Of a stretch of 64,000 nt of DNA, positions 35,348 through 47,083 are shown piece after piece. This DNA comes from Rutstroemia sp. NJR-2017a BVV2 (taxonomy: Eukaryota; Ascomycota; Leotiomycetes; Helotiales; Rutstroemiaceae), in the NCBI GenBank assembly GCA_002946415.1, contig NJPS01000074.1, forward strand, positions 703,816 through 767,815. Direction: 5' to 3'. A program made the position numbers and the translations under genes. The notes below the pieces were generated by a model. The model had not been told where the DNA came from, made no database searches, and was given only the letters and a program-made list of their open reading frames with translations. Position 1 is the stretch's first letter, and each line of letters opens with the position of its first letter.

Positions 35348-36379
35348 ATGGACGACAACATAGAGTGAGTGAAGTCAACGCAAAGAGCCATCAGAAGAGT
35401 TAACAACTTCTTAAGGTTCCCCTACAATGAAGAAGCGATTTTGGACCTGCGATTAGAAAGCAAAACAAATTTGGACGTCGACGAAGGCAACATTATCCGC
35501 TGCAAAATATCCGACTACTTCGAACCGTCCACACTCTCCTGCGTCATGGAAGTGCAGCTATTGAGCCAGTCTGAAAGTAAGCCCAAGCGTGCTGTGCTTA
35601 AAATGTTTGACCGACGATTCGCATCGCAACTTCGATCTGACCATAGGGTTGGGCGGTTGACGGTTGAGACAGAGACGGCGTTTCGTGACTTTGTTAAGAG
35701 TGGTGATTGCACGCAGTTTTTGGATTACCTGCGCGATCCTGATGACTTTTCAATGGACGATAAAGACTGGACCATAGCCGAAGATGAAACTAATCTTCAG
35801 AATCTGTGCCTTGACATGTATACAACCGAGGCTGCAGTGTATCAGAAACTGGAAAACTTGCAAGGGCAACAAATTCCATGCTTGTTCGCTCAAGTGCGAT
35901 TGCAAGTAATGCCCAAGTCATGGTCATCGGAAACCATGTCTAGTCAAGCGATGGAATTTCTCGAGATCAAGGGCGTTCTGCTAGAGCTTATCAATGGATG
36001 CACATTATCAGAGATGCCTGCGAAGATTCCCAGAGAAGATTGGGGAGATATTTGCCATCAAGCAGTCCAGGTTGTACGACTTCTTGACGACTATTCAATT
36101 CTGAACCGGGACGTGAGGCCTTCAAACGTCATGGTCATGAAGTCTGCGCCGGATAAGTATCGCGTCGTTATGCTGGACTTCGCGCAGTGCATCTTCCGAC
36201 AACCAGAAGACACAGATAAACAATGGGGCAGACGGAAGTGGACCCTGGATGAAGAAGGAGCCATTGGGAAGGTGATGGAACATAGATTGAAGAAACTAGG
36301 ATATGACTTTCCGTTTGTTCATTCTTTTCGATTCTTGAAATGGACGAAGGAAGAGTTTTCGAGTGACGGTGAGAATTGA
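35348..36379 (+). CDS. Atypical protein-kinase-like protein, 326 aa
   Basis: Exons 35348-35364 (17 nt, MDDNIE) and 35416-36379. The intron has a GTGAGT donor and a GTTAAC branch-like site. Kinase-fold marks are AVLKMFDRRF (candidate beta-3 Lys), a Glu in TTEAAVYQKL (candidate alpha-C), a hinge-like KGVLLELINGCTL, a catalytic-loop-like segment NRDVRPSNV (Asp ~238), and MLDFAQ in place of DFG (Asp ~260). No glycine-rich loop is obvious, and the usual HRD His is Asn. It belongs to the fungal PKc-like group of divergent kinases. Activity is uncertain. It converges with the decarboxylase gene. Confidence 0.75.
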
Positions 36380-36571
36380 GGATACAGAACCCCACGCCGT
36401 GGAACGTATGGAGATGAAAACTCAAGAGCATGAAGTTTGTGACTAAAGTGTAATATATCTATTTTAAATGCTTTTATAGAAGCAGTTCGGAATAGAAAAA
36501 GTGTAAAGCTTAGGTTCCTAAGGCTAGGTATACATCAAACACCGTACATACTGTCTCGTGTGAGGGAGAAA

Positions 36572-37679
<1,108 letters not shown>

Positions 37680-37973
37680 TCATGTTCGACATTAATTCGA
37701 GGGCAGCACAGAGGTGTAACATATATTATACCTCTACGAAGACTTCTATGTCCGCGGATAACCGAAATGCGGGGAGCAGGGCGGGGAAGTGGGGCAAAGG
37801 TATTACCAGCGGTACGGCGACAGGACTAACTTACGCGCTACTCCCGACATGTAACCCAAAGTGCTCAAAGGTAGTGATGTGTCTGAATCACGAGAGGATA
37901 ACACTGAGTGTAGTATGAAGTAGCAGCAGCTTCCTAGCTGTGATTCCATGTCAGGACATTGAGCCAAGGCAGG

Positions 37974-38663
37974 AACTAACAGCTCCAACATATGCTATCG
38001 AGAATGGAACGCCACAGTACATTGGGGCATCAGATCAGATGCAAAAACTTGACAGAGCATGAGATGAACTTCTCTCCGGGCAACCTCTTGTTGTTATTGA
38101 CGAAGAAGGACCATAATTAGACGCTCCTATAAAAACTGGTGCTCGCTACTTTGTAGAGTGTGCGTGTCATGTGCCCTACGGATTCTTTCATACCCCTCGT
38201 TCTTTTCATGGACTGACCATGCTCAGGAATGAATCAGAGCGCAATGCCGAAGCAAATAACCTCGAATATAATGTGACACATGAAGACCATAATAAATTGC
38301 CAGAACAATTTCGAAAACTTCACACTGGTAAGTTCCTCAGTGTTTGATGTGAATCCACGCCAAGTACCCATGCCCATTTTCAGAACACTGCATTGACTTT
38401 GCCAGACCATCCGGTGTGGCAATGATCTAACACCTGTGCCTTGCAGACCATATGGAGAGGGCCAGAATATGACTTTGGTAGATGCGCCGCAAGTCCACAC
38501 ATGTAGGAGTGAAGGACAATTCGAAGACTGGTACATGGCGAGAGGAAAAGAAGATGGTTCTTCACAGAGAGCAGAACAGGCATTCCGGCACAAGTGCATG
38601 GAGAATAACTCCCGTCGACTCGGTAGAACATTCCAACGGGAATATTGCATAGGTGCAACATAA
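37974..38663 (+). pseudogene. Decayed UstYa-like (DUF3328) gene
   Basis: One frame from about 37974 to 38327 reads as a DUF3328-type protein (TYAIENGTPQYIGASDQMQK, DELLSGQPLVVIDEEG, VPYGFFHTPRSFHGL). It contains a TGA at 38060, where the family usually has Trp, and a TAA at 38114. A 56-nt intron with GTAAGT donor and CAG acceptor (38328-38383) follows. After it comes EHCID, the start of the UstYa His-Cys motif, then a shift of frame. From 38400 the reading is CQTIRCGNDLTPVPCRPYGE followed by PQVHTCRS and EDWYMARG up to TAA at 38661. UstYa-family proteins are TM-anchored oxidative enzymes that cyclise fungal ribosomal peptides or modify other metabolites. No N-terminal TM exon was found. Confidence 0.7.
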
Positions 38664-38688
38664 AGTTGATCATATATCGATGACTATA

Positions 38689-40144
38689 TCAACTGTATTT
38701 GGAGAAAGCAAGTGATGCGTTTGTGCCACCAAAACCGAAGCTATTTGACAGCGCAACGTTCACTTCTTTTTCTTGCGCGGTCATGGGGACGTAATTGCTT
38801 TTAAAGTTATCGTCTAGACTTCGTAGGTTCAGCGTTGGTGGTATTATATTCTGGATATCGTTAGTATTGAAAAACTTCAAGATATATAAAAGATAACTTT
38901 GTACCTCCTTGATGGCCAAAATAGTGAAAATTGCTTCTACTGCTCCAGCAGCTCCAAGGAGATGTCCAATGGCACCTTTCGTACTACTGACTGTAATCTC
39001 ACTTTCGTTTTGGACACCCTCTTCACCAAGCATAAGCCTTGAGATCGCCGCGTTCTCAGCAATGTCTCCCAAGGGCGTACTTGTAGCATGGGCGTTGATG
39101 TAGTCAACCGACTTTGGAGGTATGCCAGCGTGCTTGAGAGCTTTCCGCATAGCTAGGTACGCACCAGCTCCATCTTCTCTTGGTGCGGTAATATGATACG
39201 CGTCAGCACTGCACCCATATCCTCGCACCTCTGCATATATCTCAGCTCCCCGAGCTTTGGCGTGTTCCAATTCCTCCAATATCACCACACCCGCACCCTC
39301 CGCAATGACGAAACCACACCTGTCGCGATCGAACGGTCGAGATGCAGAAGTCGGATCATCATTGTATGCCGTCGCAAGAGAACGAGATTTGGCGAAACCT
39401 GCAAGAGCTAATGGATGTATACAAGATTCGGATCCACCAGCTACCATCACATCCGCGTCGCCGAATGCGATAAACCGAGATGCATCACCAATGGCATGCG
39501 CGCCAGTTGTACAAGCGGTCGTAACTGCATGGTTAGGTCCTTGGAGTCCATACTTCATCGAGATATGACCCGCAGCGAGGTTTATGAGGAGCTTCGGTAC
39601 GAAAAGAGGGGATACTTTCTTGTAGCCCTTGGTATCACTTAGTGTACTGTTTACGGAACAGAATGAATATATTGCTAACCAGTCTATCATACTCCACACT
39701 GGTATCATACAGCGTTTCCAGATTCCCAATTCCACTGCCTAGACAAACACCTGTGTATTCTTTCTCCTCTTGTGCCAGCGGCCTCCAGCCAGCGTCATCG
39801 AGTGCCATTTCTGTCGCTGCAATCGCATATTGCGTAAATCTGGCCATTCGTCTCTCCTCGCCTTCGCTCAGCCAGTCCGAAGCCTGCCATTTTGCTTCTT
39901 CCTTGCCACCTGTTGGTACAATGCCTGCGACTTTACTAGGAAGCGGTTTCCAACGCGCTGTTGGTTCGAGGTTCGAAATATTAACAATGCCGCTATGCCC
40001 AGCCAAGAGTCGACTCCATGTTGTTCTAGTCCCCACGCCAAGTGGTGTAATGGCACCGAGTCCCGTTACTACGACCCGTCGCATGTTCGACCCATCTCTC
40101 AAATTGTTGTGATGCAAGCGAAATCTTGAGGCGAAAAATGTCAA
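38689..40144 (-). CDS. CEM1: Mitochondrial 3-oxoacyl-[ACP] synthase (KAS II type), 449 aa
   Basis: Exons 39680-40144, 38905-39627 and 38689-38850 (minus strand) join to 449 residues. The first ~20 residues ([18 protein letters not shown]) are basic and hydrophobic like a mitochondrial presequence, then [16 protein letters not shown] starts the KAS fold. The catalytic triad is visible: Cys194 in [10 protein letters not shown], His335 in [11 protein letters not shown], His377 in [11 protein letters not shown], with STKG before it. The end [15 protein letters not shown] is conserved. This is the condensing enzyme of mitochondrial type II fatty acid synthesis, which supplies octanoate for lipoate. 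The decayed UstYa-like gene ends 25 bp from its stop. Confidence 0.92.
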
Positions 40145-40840
40145 TGAAAATGATATGTCGCTTGCTTACTAATGCATTGCTTCGAACTTAGTAAAGTTGC
40201 TCCCGCTCAGGACTACCTGTCATGAATTCAACGTGTTTGTTCCGGCTCCTATTTCGCGAGCCCAATTCAAATAGTCAGTCACAGAATACTTGATTATTTG
40301 TGCAGAATCAAACTCCGTGTTAAGCTGGCGAGCGATTGGTCTCTTGACAGCAAGTGCTTCACTACTTTCGAGATGCTATATCAACAAGGACTTTGCAATT
40401 GAGTCTTGATTGAGAGTCTTTATTAAGAAATTCATGATTATAATATTGATATCCGCGCACTAGTAAAACAAGAAGGAGCGTCATCCTACTGTCCTATCCA
40501 TTTCCCAGCATTATCTGAGAAAATCAATGAAAATGAGTGTCCCTTTGCGCTTCACATCTTCCGAGCGGATCACATTAGACTGTTCGAAACTTGTGTATGA
40601 AAGGAAACAAGGAAAACATTTAGAGCATATTTCAACCGGCGAATCAAGGCTGGAGTCAGCTAGTCCTTCTTGCAAGCACCTGACTACCTAATCGCCATCG
40701 AAATTCCCACTCCTATCCTTCCCCATATTGCAGCAGCTTTGTCGCGATCTGGAATATCGAGTGCCCATTCTGAAACTTATGCGCCTCACTGTTACTAACC
40801 ACCATCTTCAATAGCGTCAATCGATCGTGTATGTCCCATC
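40145..40840. other. KAS promoter region
   Basis: No gene or repeat recognised. Confidence 0.4.
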
Positions 40841-41996
40841 TTAGGTTGACGCTGGTGCAGGTGCTGGTGCTGGTAGCGCTGGTGCTTCTGGTTGCTCAGG
40901 AAACGGGTCCAACGGCCCAAGTAAAGCTTTAAGACGCCAATAGAGCAAGTCCGCTCGCTTTAAATACGAAACCTCATCTCTCTCGTTCAGAGTTTGAAGA
41001 TCTTGGTGTTCCGATGGACCTTTGAAGTCATGTGCCCCGGTCGTCTCATAGAGGAGGTGGTTTTTGGGGGAACGAGGAGCTGTACTGTGCTCAGATAGCG
41101 AACGAACTGCAGACCGAGCTTAAATACCCAAGGTAATAGAGGGATCGTCTGATCCTTCTCCGTCCGTTGGACGACCGCTATTCGGTCTACCATCCTTAGG
41201 TTTGTCGCCACCAGGACCGTCACCTTCGGGACCAGGATCGTCACCTTCGGGACCTTCGGGACCTTCGGGACCATCGCTATCTGTATCTTGGTTATTCAAA
41301 ACACCTGTATCTGGACCTCCGGTTTCTGAATTGTTGCTATCAGGATTGTTACTGTCGGAGTTATTACCACCAAAGTTGTCGCTATTCGGTCTACCATCCT
41401 TAGGTTTGTCGCCACGAGGATCGTCACCTTCGGGACCATCAGGACCATCGGGACCATCGCTATCTGAACTTTCGGAGTTCGAATCGTCTACCTCTGAGTC
41501 GCCAGAGCCGGGATCACCCGCACCTGAATTGTTCGCCTGTCCATCATCTCCAGATCCATCCCCGTCACCACCTTCATCACCACCTTCACCACCACCAGCA
41601 TCACCACCAGCATCGTCGTCTCCAAATTCGTCATCTTGCCTTGAGAGAAGCATCCTTGTCTTAATCTCTTGTGCTAGGCCCACACCATCATGATCGTGTG
41701 TCTTTGCCACGGCTCCGTGTCCAGGATTCAAATTATGGAACACCTCTAGGCGATTTCCAAGGAATTTTCTGATAGAATCCACATTTGGGAGACTTGAGTC
41801 AGCGCTGGCTGATTTGGAAAGGGTGGCATCGTTGGTTGACTATGGGAGTCGGGCATGTTAGTAGACTCGACGATTATATTTGGACTCTGGGAACGTGAGA
41901 TATGGAAAGTTGCAAAAAAAGACTTACGGAAATCGGGGCAGAAACAACAATGTGAAGCGTCGTGAACCATAGGAGCAGGGCTAAAGTCTGCCGCAT
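40841..41996 (-). CDS. Secreted acidic low-complexity protein C
   Basis: Exon 41928-41996 encodes MRQTLALLLWFTTLHIVVSA-PIS, a signal peptide. A phase-0 intron follows, then exon 2 from 41839. The mature chain is rich in Asp, Gly, Pro, Ser and Asn, with DGPDGPEGDDP units and two copies of DKPKDGRPNS. Exon 2 can run to a TAA at 41120-41122 (262 aa in total). A further protein-like reading at 40841-41106, preceded by a TCTGCAG acceptor, ends LLYWRLKALLGPLDPFPEQP and APAPAPAST-stop. It needs a phase-1 donor in exon 2; a GGTAGA codon inside KPKDGR is one candidate. The true 3' structure is unresolved. No family recognised. Confidence 0.65.
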
Positions 41997-42736
41997 GTTG
42001 ACGTGGTATTGGATTGTTATAGCAGTTGTTACGACTGATGTTGGGATGATTGATTTTGGATCTCAATGAGGGACGCTGTATCTTATACACCTTGAAATAC
42101 GTAGTCAGTAGTAATGCCAGATACAAGGGGACATGGGTGGCGTTGTGACAAGCACTGAGACCGCAGTAGTACAAAAGCTTAATATGAATCATGAATTGCG
42201 ATATGAAACAAGAAAATTGATCGCACCGAGACACCCACGATAACTGGAGAGACAGAGGAGTGCAGCTTTCAGAAGAGGCTACCCCGAGATCAATGCTTTA
42301 GGTCTCAGTCAGAGATCTTCAACCCGATCATGCTCAGATTTGGAGAGGATCGCATTACGCCTGGAGACAAAATAGCGGTCACCACTAATGACATGACTGA
42401 GGAGTTCTCAAGCAAATGAAACACTGAAAGACCCTGCAAATATGTGACCATTCGTCCAACTTTCTGGTGCCGATTGCTGCGCTGGTATCGCCTCAAACCT
42501 GTGCCGAAATACTGAGTTTGAACACCATATATCCTTGAGTTTGTGAGCCATACCAAGTCTTTATTAACCTTGGATTCCTCACGTTGTCTCAGACAGCGTA
42601 GGTTATGTCGAGCGGTGTAGGTGAAGCTTGTTGTCAAATAGTACCTTCCTATCCTGCCGGTTGCTCCTGCATACTTCAGCCTCTGAGCTCATAACCGGGA
42701 GACTAAATCCCAAGACAATACAAGAAAAAGATTGTC
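41997..42736. other. Promoter of secreted protein C; otherwise empty
   Basis: No coding sequence recognised up to the tRNA-like gene. Confidence 0.35.
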
Positions 42737-42881
42737 TAGGAATAGATAGAATCGAACTATCATCTTCAATACTCACGGTAGGCCAGGCGTCCCCATTCAT
42801 AGGCTCTAGGAGCTCACTACAAGAATAGACTCTCCATGGCCACACCAGGAGATGGACGTTCTACCATTGAACTATACTCCT
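42737..42881 (-). tRNA. tRNA-like gene with a ~74-nt intron, anticodon probably CCU (Arg)
   Basis: On the minus strand AGGAGTA (42881-42875) and TATTCCT (42744-42738) make a 7-bp acceptor stem with one G-U pair. A D-arm GTTC-AATGGTA-GAAC follows. The T-arm GATAG-TTCGATT-CTATC is complete. The anticodon arm TCCAT (42856-42852) can pair with ATTGA (42770-42766) with one mismatch, giving loop C-T-CCT-G plus T after removal of 42772-42845. The spliced length is 71 nt, U33 and a purine at 37 are present, and A- and B-box-like words are present. Other foldings exist: ATGGA in the intron pairs perfectly with TCCAT. It could be a decayed or mitochondrial-type tRNA. Confidence 0.45.
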
Positions 42882-43403
42882 TGTATGGTTGGTGATAGCG
42901 TCCCCTTTTTTGGGAATATGATGCTCTTAGCAAGGAGCTGATACCATTATAATCATGTGCAGGGATGACAGCATGGAGGTGGCTTGTAGTTGAGATCTTG
43001 TATCGGAATTTAGGAATGGCGAGAACTTGTGTATGCTTGAGTTGAGATCGTCGTCAAAGACAGGATGAAGTTTAGAAAGTGGACTGGTGCAACTCTGACC
43101 GTGCAAACCAAGCTGAAATGCTAACCATAACTTTTTCGTTATGTGAGGGCTGGATGAATATCGACGATTATGTATCCAGAAGTGGTGCAACAAGTTCGCC
43201 GACTTATGTAATCCTGTAGCCATGATAGGCGTAGAATGATCTTGAGATAGGTATGAAGCAGTCTCACTTGAGTCTCAGAGACAAGAAGCAACATATGAAA
43301 TAAATCATGCTCATAAAATTTCAAACGACGTGCTATCTCGTATCCCATAAACCTCGTGTGTTCCATAGTTTCACATATCCGAGTCTTGACTTACATCGGC
43401 CAT
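42882..43403. other. Intergenic region
   Basis: No gene recognised. Minus-strand frames here lack any family resemblance. Confidence 0.35.
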
Positions 43404-44139
43404 CTACTTCTTTCCCTGCCAATTATACACGAATCTAACCTTCAAGACCGTATCCCCCTTTGTCACCGCAATCCTCCTCGTGTAATACCTCTTCCCATCC
43501 ACAATCGCAAACCCCCATATCTGATTGGCAGTCCAGCCCTTCTCCTCATTCACAACGAAACTCTGCACATGTCTCTCCCCATTCGGTCCACTATTCTCAC
43601 TGTCGTTCTCCTCCCACCCATCCTTCAAGAACTCATCCTCCACCTCATCCAATGTCAACAGCCATCGGCTCTGGCCAACCAACTTCCCAAACAGATGATC
43701 TTCGTGCGAGCGTTTCTCCCAGTCAAGAGTCCGTAGCTCGGTAGTGCCTTTTATTCCGCCAGTCGCCGTTTGCTCAATGTCAATGTGGGTGAGGCCGTTC
43801 TCGTCGGTGTATTGCTTGGCGTGGAGGGTGACGGTTGCGAGACTGATGGCTTTGCGCGTCCACCAGCCGATGCCTTGGAGGGCGAGAATAGGATCGGCGT
43901 CGTCGGAGAGGGTCTTGTTCTAATAAGACACGGACATACATTAGCTGAGAATAGGTAGATAGAGTATTAAATCGTACTAGATTGTGGGCTAGACAGCTAG
44001 ACAGCTAGACAGCTAGACAGCTAGACAGCTAGACAGCTAGACAAAGTGACTGAGAAACGGGATGAAAGCGATCGTCGTAACGTACCATGACCCATTCTCC
44101 ACTCAAATCCCTCAAGGTAACTTCGGGTCCTACAGACAT
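43404..44139 (-). CDS. Calycin/lipocalin-like hypothetical protein, 189 aa
   Basis: Exons 44086-44139 and 43404-43919 (minus strand) give 189 residues. There is no signal peptide. The chain alternates beta-like strands: VTLRDLSGEWVM at the start, IGWWTRKAISLATVTLHAKQ, THIDIEQTATGGIKGTTE, HLFGKLVGQSRW, NQIWGFAIVDGKRYYTRR and VLKVRFVYNWQG. An N-terminal G-x-W followed by a strand-rich barrel is the lipocalin-like pattern, and fungal proteins of this type bind small ligands. The 166-nt intron (43920-44085) holds an 8-bp tandem repeat. The calycin call is inference from pattern; ligand and role are unknown. Confidence 0.7.
43988..44043. repeat. 8-bp tandem repeat (AGACAGCT) x6-7 within an intron
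   Basis: Six perfect consecutive copies from 43991 to 44038 plus partial copies on both sides. It lies inside the single intron of the lipocalin-like gene. Confidence 0.95.
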
Positions 44140-45206
44140 GATGTTCGCTAGCGTCTATGTAGACTAAAACTCCCAAGTATTAAGTATCAACTAAGCAATT
44201 GAGTGTTATCTTGAACGCAGGGTAGCTTGCGACGTTTGTGTTGATTAGGTTAATGATAATGATAATGATATTGATATGATGATGACGTGCGGCTGCAATC
44301 AGACAAGGCAAGTGAACTCGTCTATTGGGACTCAAACAGCAGTGCTGAAGAAAGGAGAAACACAACGGAAAAGAAACTTTGGTACCAACGGGTGCTCTAC
44401 CTAGCCTTTATATCTCTCCTGTCTGCATTTAGCCAATTTAGCTTGAGCAGCATTGGTACCTGCAGCAGTTCGCATGCCCATGTAGCTATCACGATACAAT
44501 TGTGTACGAAAGGACTTCTCCACACTCTCACCTCGGTATGCGCTGACATAAGATGTAAGGTTAGGGATCCGGCTTGACATGTGTGTTCGGCTGAGGCATC
44601 CTGGTCTTTGTAGGGACGATTCCGGCCCCTCATGTTCTTGATAAGGGGAATATTTTCGTTGATAGAAGCTGTCATTTGGGCTCCGAACTAGGAGCTATAA
44701 AGAGGCTCCGATACCAAGATCAAGGAATCACGGCTCGACCCGCGACGCAGTGAGCCTCCCTCAAAGACGGCAACAAACTCGTCGGGAATTAGACTAAAAG
44801 CATAAACGTCTATGGAAGGTGTTCAACGAGCACTGGCACGACTGGTAAATTTGAGGGTCTGATGTGAAGAGTCACCAGTTATCAAAATGATGAGTGCCAC
44901 TATCTCCTCGTCAACCAATCAAAACCTCGTTATTCAGCAAAGCTGGGGTTTGGCGAGTTTCCGACCACCGACCTCCGATATCGAGAAATAATTTCTTCAT
45001 CCCCTCCACTGTGTTACGCACCAAGCTGCTGTGGAAGTCTCTCTGTGAGAGAACAATTTGAGTCATACCTCAACTATCTCCTCCCCCGTATTGAGGAGTT
45101 CACCAACTACTAGTTACGGGTCTTTCACAGTCCTTGCTTTGAAAGACAACCAAGCCAAATCGATAAAATTGCAAGTCATTAACTTCACTTGCAACAATCA
45201 GCCACA
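44140..45206. promoter_or_regulatory. Divergent promoter region of lipocalin-like gene and ILV3
   Basis: About 1.07 kb between two start codons pointing apart. It contains a short TAATGA/TGATAA microsatellite near 44,250-44,275. No gene recognised. Leu3/Gcn4-type control of ILV3 is known in fungi, but I do not claim a site. Confidence 0.4.
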
Positions 45207-47083
45207 ATGCTGTCACAATTAAGAACGAGGGCATCCGCCTCTCTTCGTAGCTCGATGAGAGCCTCGCAATATGCGTGAGTGGCTTGGCTATTTCTAATGG
45301 CTACTAATTGAATAACTGACTGCTCTTCAGACGCTCATTATCCTCTACCTCACCATTCCGTGCATCCACAAATGACTCGGAACCGAAGCTCAACAAAGTC
45401 TCCGCTACCATCACTCAGCCCAAATCTCAGGGTGCCTCGCAGGCAATGTTATACGCGACAGGACTCACTGAAGAGACTTTAAACAGAGCTCAAGTTGGTA
45501 TCTCGTCAGTATGGTTTACCGGAAACCCCTGCAACATGCACCTTTTGGATCTCAGCCACATCGTCAAAAAGGGTGTCGAGGATGCTGGTTTGATAGGATA
45601 TCAATTCAACACAATTGGAGTCTCGGATGGTATTTCTATGGGCACAAAGGGTATGAGGTACAGTCTGCAATCAAGAGATATCATTGCAGACAGTGTTGAA
45701 ACTGTTATGAATGGCCAATGGTACGATGCGAACGTTTCGATTCCGGGTTGCGACAAGAACATGCCAGGTGTTATGATTGCTATGGGTCGTGTTAACAGAC
45801 CTTCCCTCATGGTATACGGAGGAACTATCAAGCCAGGATGCTCTGTGACCCAGAACAATGCTGATATCGATATCGTTTCCGCTTTCCAAGCTTACGGACA
45901 ATTCATTACTGGTGAAATTTCCGAGGAGACCAGATTCGACATCATCCGTCACGCTTGTCCAGGCAAAGGAGCATGTGGTGGAATGTACACCGCCAACACA
46001 ATGGCCTCAGCAATTGAAATCATGGGAATGACTCTACCTGGTTCTTCTTCTAACCCTGCTGACTCCAAGGCTAAGTACTTTGAATGTTTAGCAGCAGGTG
46101 GAGCCATCAAGAATCTCCTCAAGGAAGACATCCGACCACGCGATATTATGACTCGTCAAGCCTTCGAAAATGCTATGAAACTCGTTACTATCACTGGCGG
46201 TTCTACCAATGCCGTTCTTCACTTGATTGCTATCGCCGACAGCGTAGGCATTAAGCTCACAATCGACGATTTCCAAGCTGTCTCTGACACCACTCCATTC
46301 CTTGCAGACCTCAAACCATCTGGAAAGTATGTCTTCGCCGATCTTCACAACATTGGTGGAACGCCTGCTCTCATCAAGCTTCTCATAAAGGAAGGTGTCG
46401 TTGATGGATCTGGAATGACCGTCACCGGTAAAACATTGGCTCAAAATGTTGAAGATGTACCCGACTTCCCAAGCGACCAAACCATCATTCGTCCCTTCTC
46501 AGACCCCATCAAGCCTACTGGACACATTCAAATCCTTCGCGGATCCCTCGCCCCTGGTGGATCTGTCGGTAAAATTACTGGCAAAGAAGGTCTACGCTTT
46601 GTAGGAAACGCCAAGTGCTACGACCAGGAAGATGACTTCATCGAAGCTCTCGAACGTGGCGATATCAAAAAGGGCGAGAAGACCGTCGTAGTCATCCGCT
46701 ACGAAGGACCCAAGGGTGGACCTGGTATGCCCGAGATGTTGAAACCATCGTCAGCGATCATGGGTGCAGGATTAGGGAAAGATGTGGCATTAATCACAGA
46801 TGGACGATTCAGTGGAGGAAGCCACGGGTTCTTGATTGGCCATATTGTACCTGAAGCACAGGAGGGTGGTCCCATTGGATTGGTTAGAGATGGTGATAAG
46901 ATTGTTATTGATGCGGAGACGAGAGTCTTGGATTTGGAGGTCGATGAGGCGGAGTTGGAGAAGAGACGGAAGGAATTCAAGCCAAAGCCGGCGAAGTATA
47001 CGAAGGGGACGTTGGCGAAGTATGCGAGGGTTGTGCAGGATGCTAGTCATGGGTGTATTACGGATGGTGAACTCAGTGCGTAA
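45207..47083 (+). CDS. ILV3: Dihydroxy-acid dehydratase, mitochondrial, 606 aa
   Basis: Exons 45207-45274 and 45331-47083 join in frame to 606 residues. The first ~45 residues ([20 protein letters not shown]...) form a mitochondrial presequence. Three conserved Fe-S/Mg-site segments are present: [19 protein letters not shown] and [18 protein letters not shown]. The DGRFSGG motif follows, and then the C-terminal HGCITDG. The enzyme removes water from 2,3-dihydroxy-3-methylvalerate and -isovalerate, the third step of isoleucine and valine synthesis, and also feeds pantothenate. It is the usual length with no sign of damage. A single biosynthetic-type copy is the simplest reading. Confidence 0.97.

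Noticed and set aside
38234..38650. 138-codon minus-strand frame
   Set aside because: Overlaps the plus-strand UstYa-like relic, which has recognisable family motifs. The minus frame has none.
41202..41693. Pro/Ser-rich plus-strand frame opposite secreted protein C
   Set aside because: It is the antisense shadow of the Gly/Asp-rich repeat exon. The minus strand has a signal peptide and intron, the plus strand has neither.
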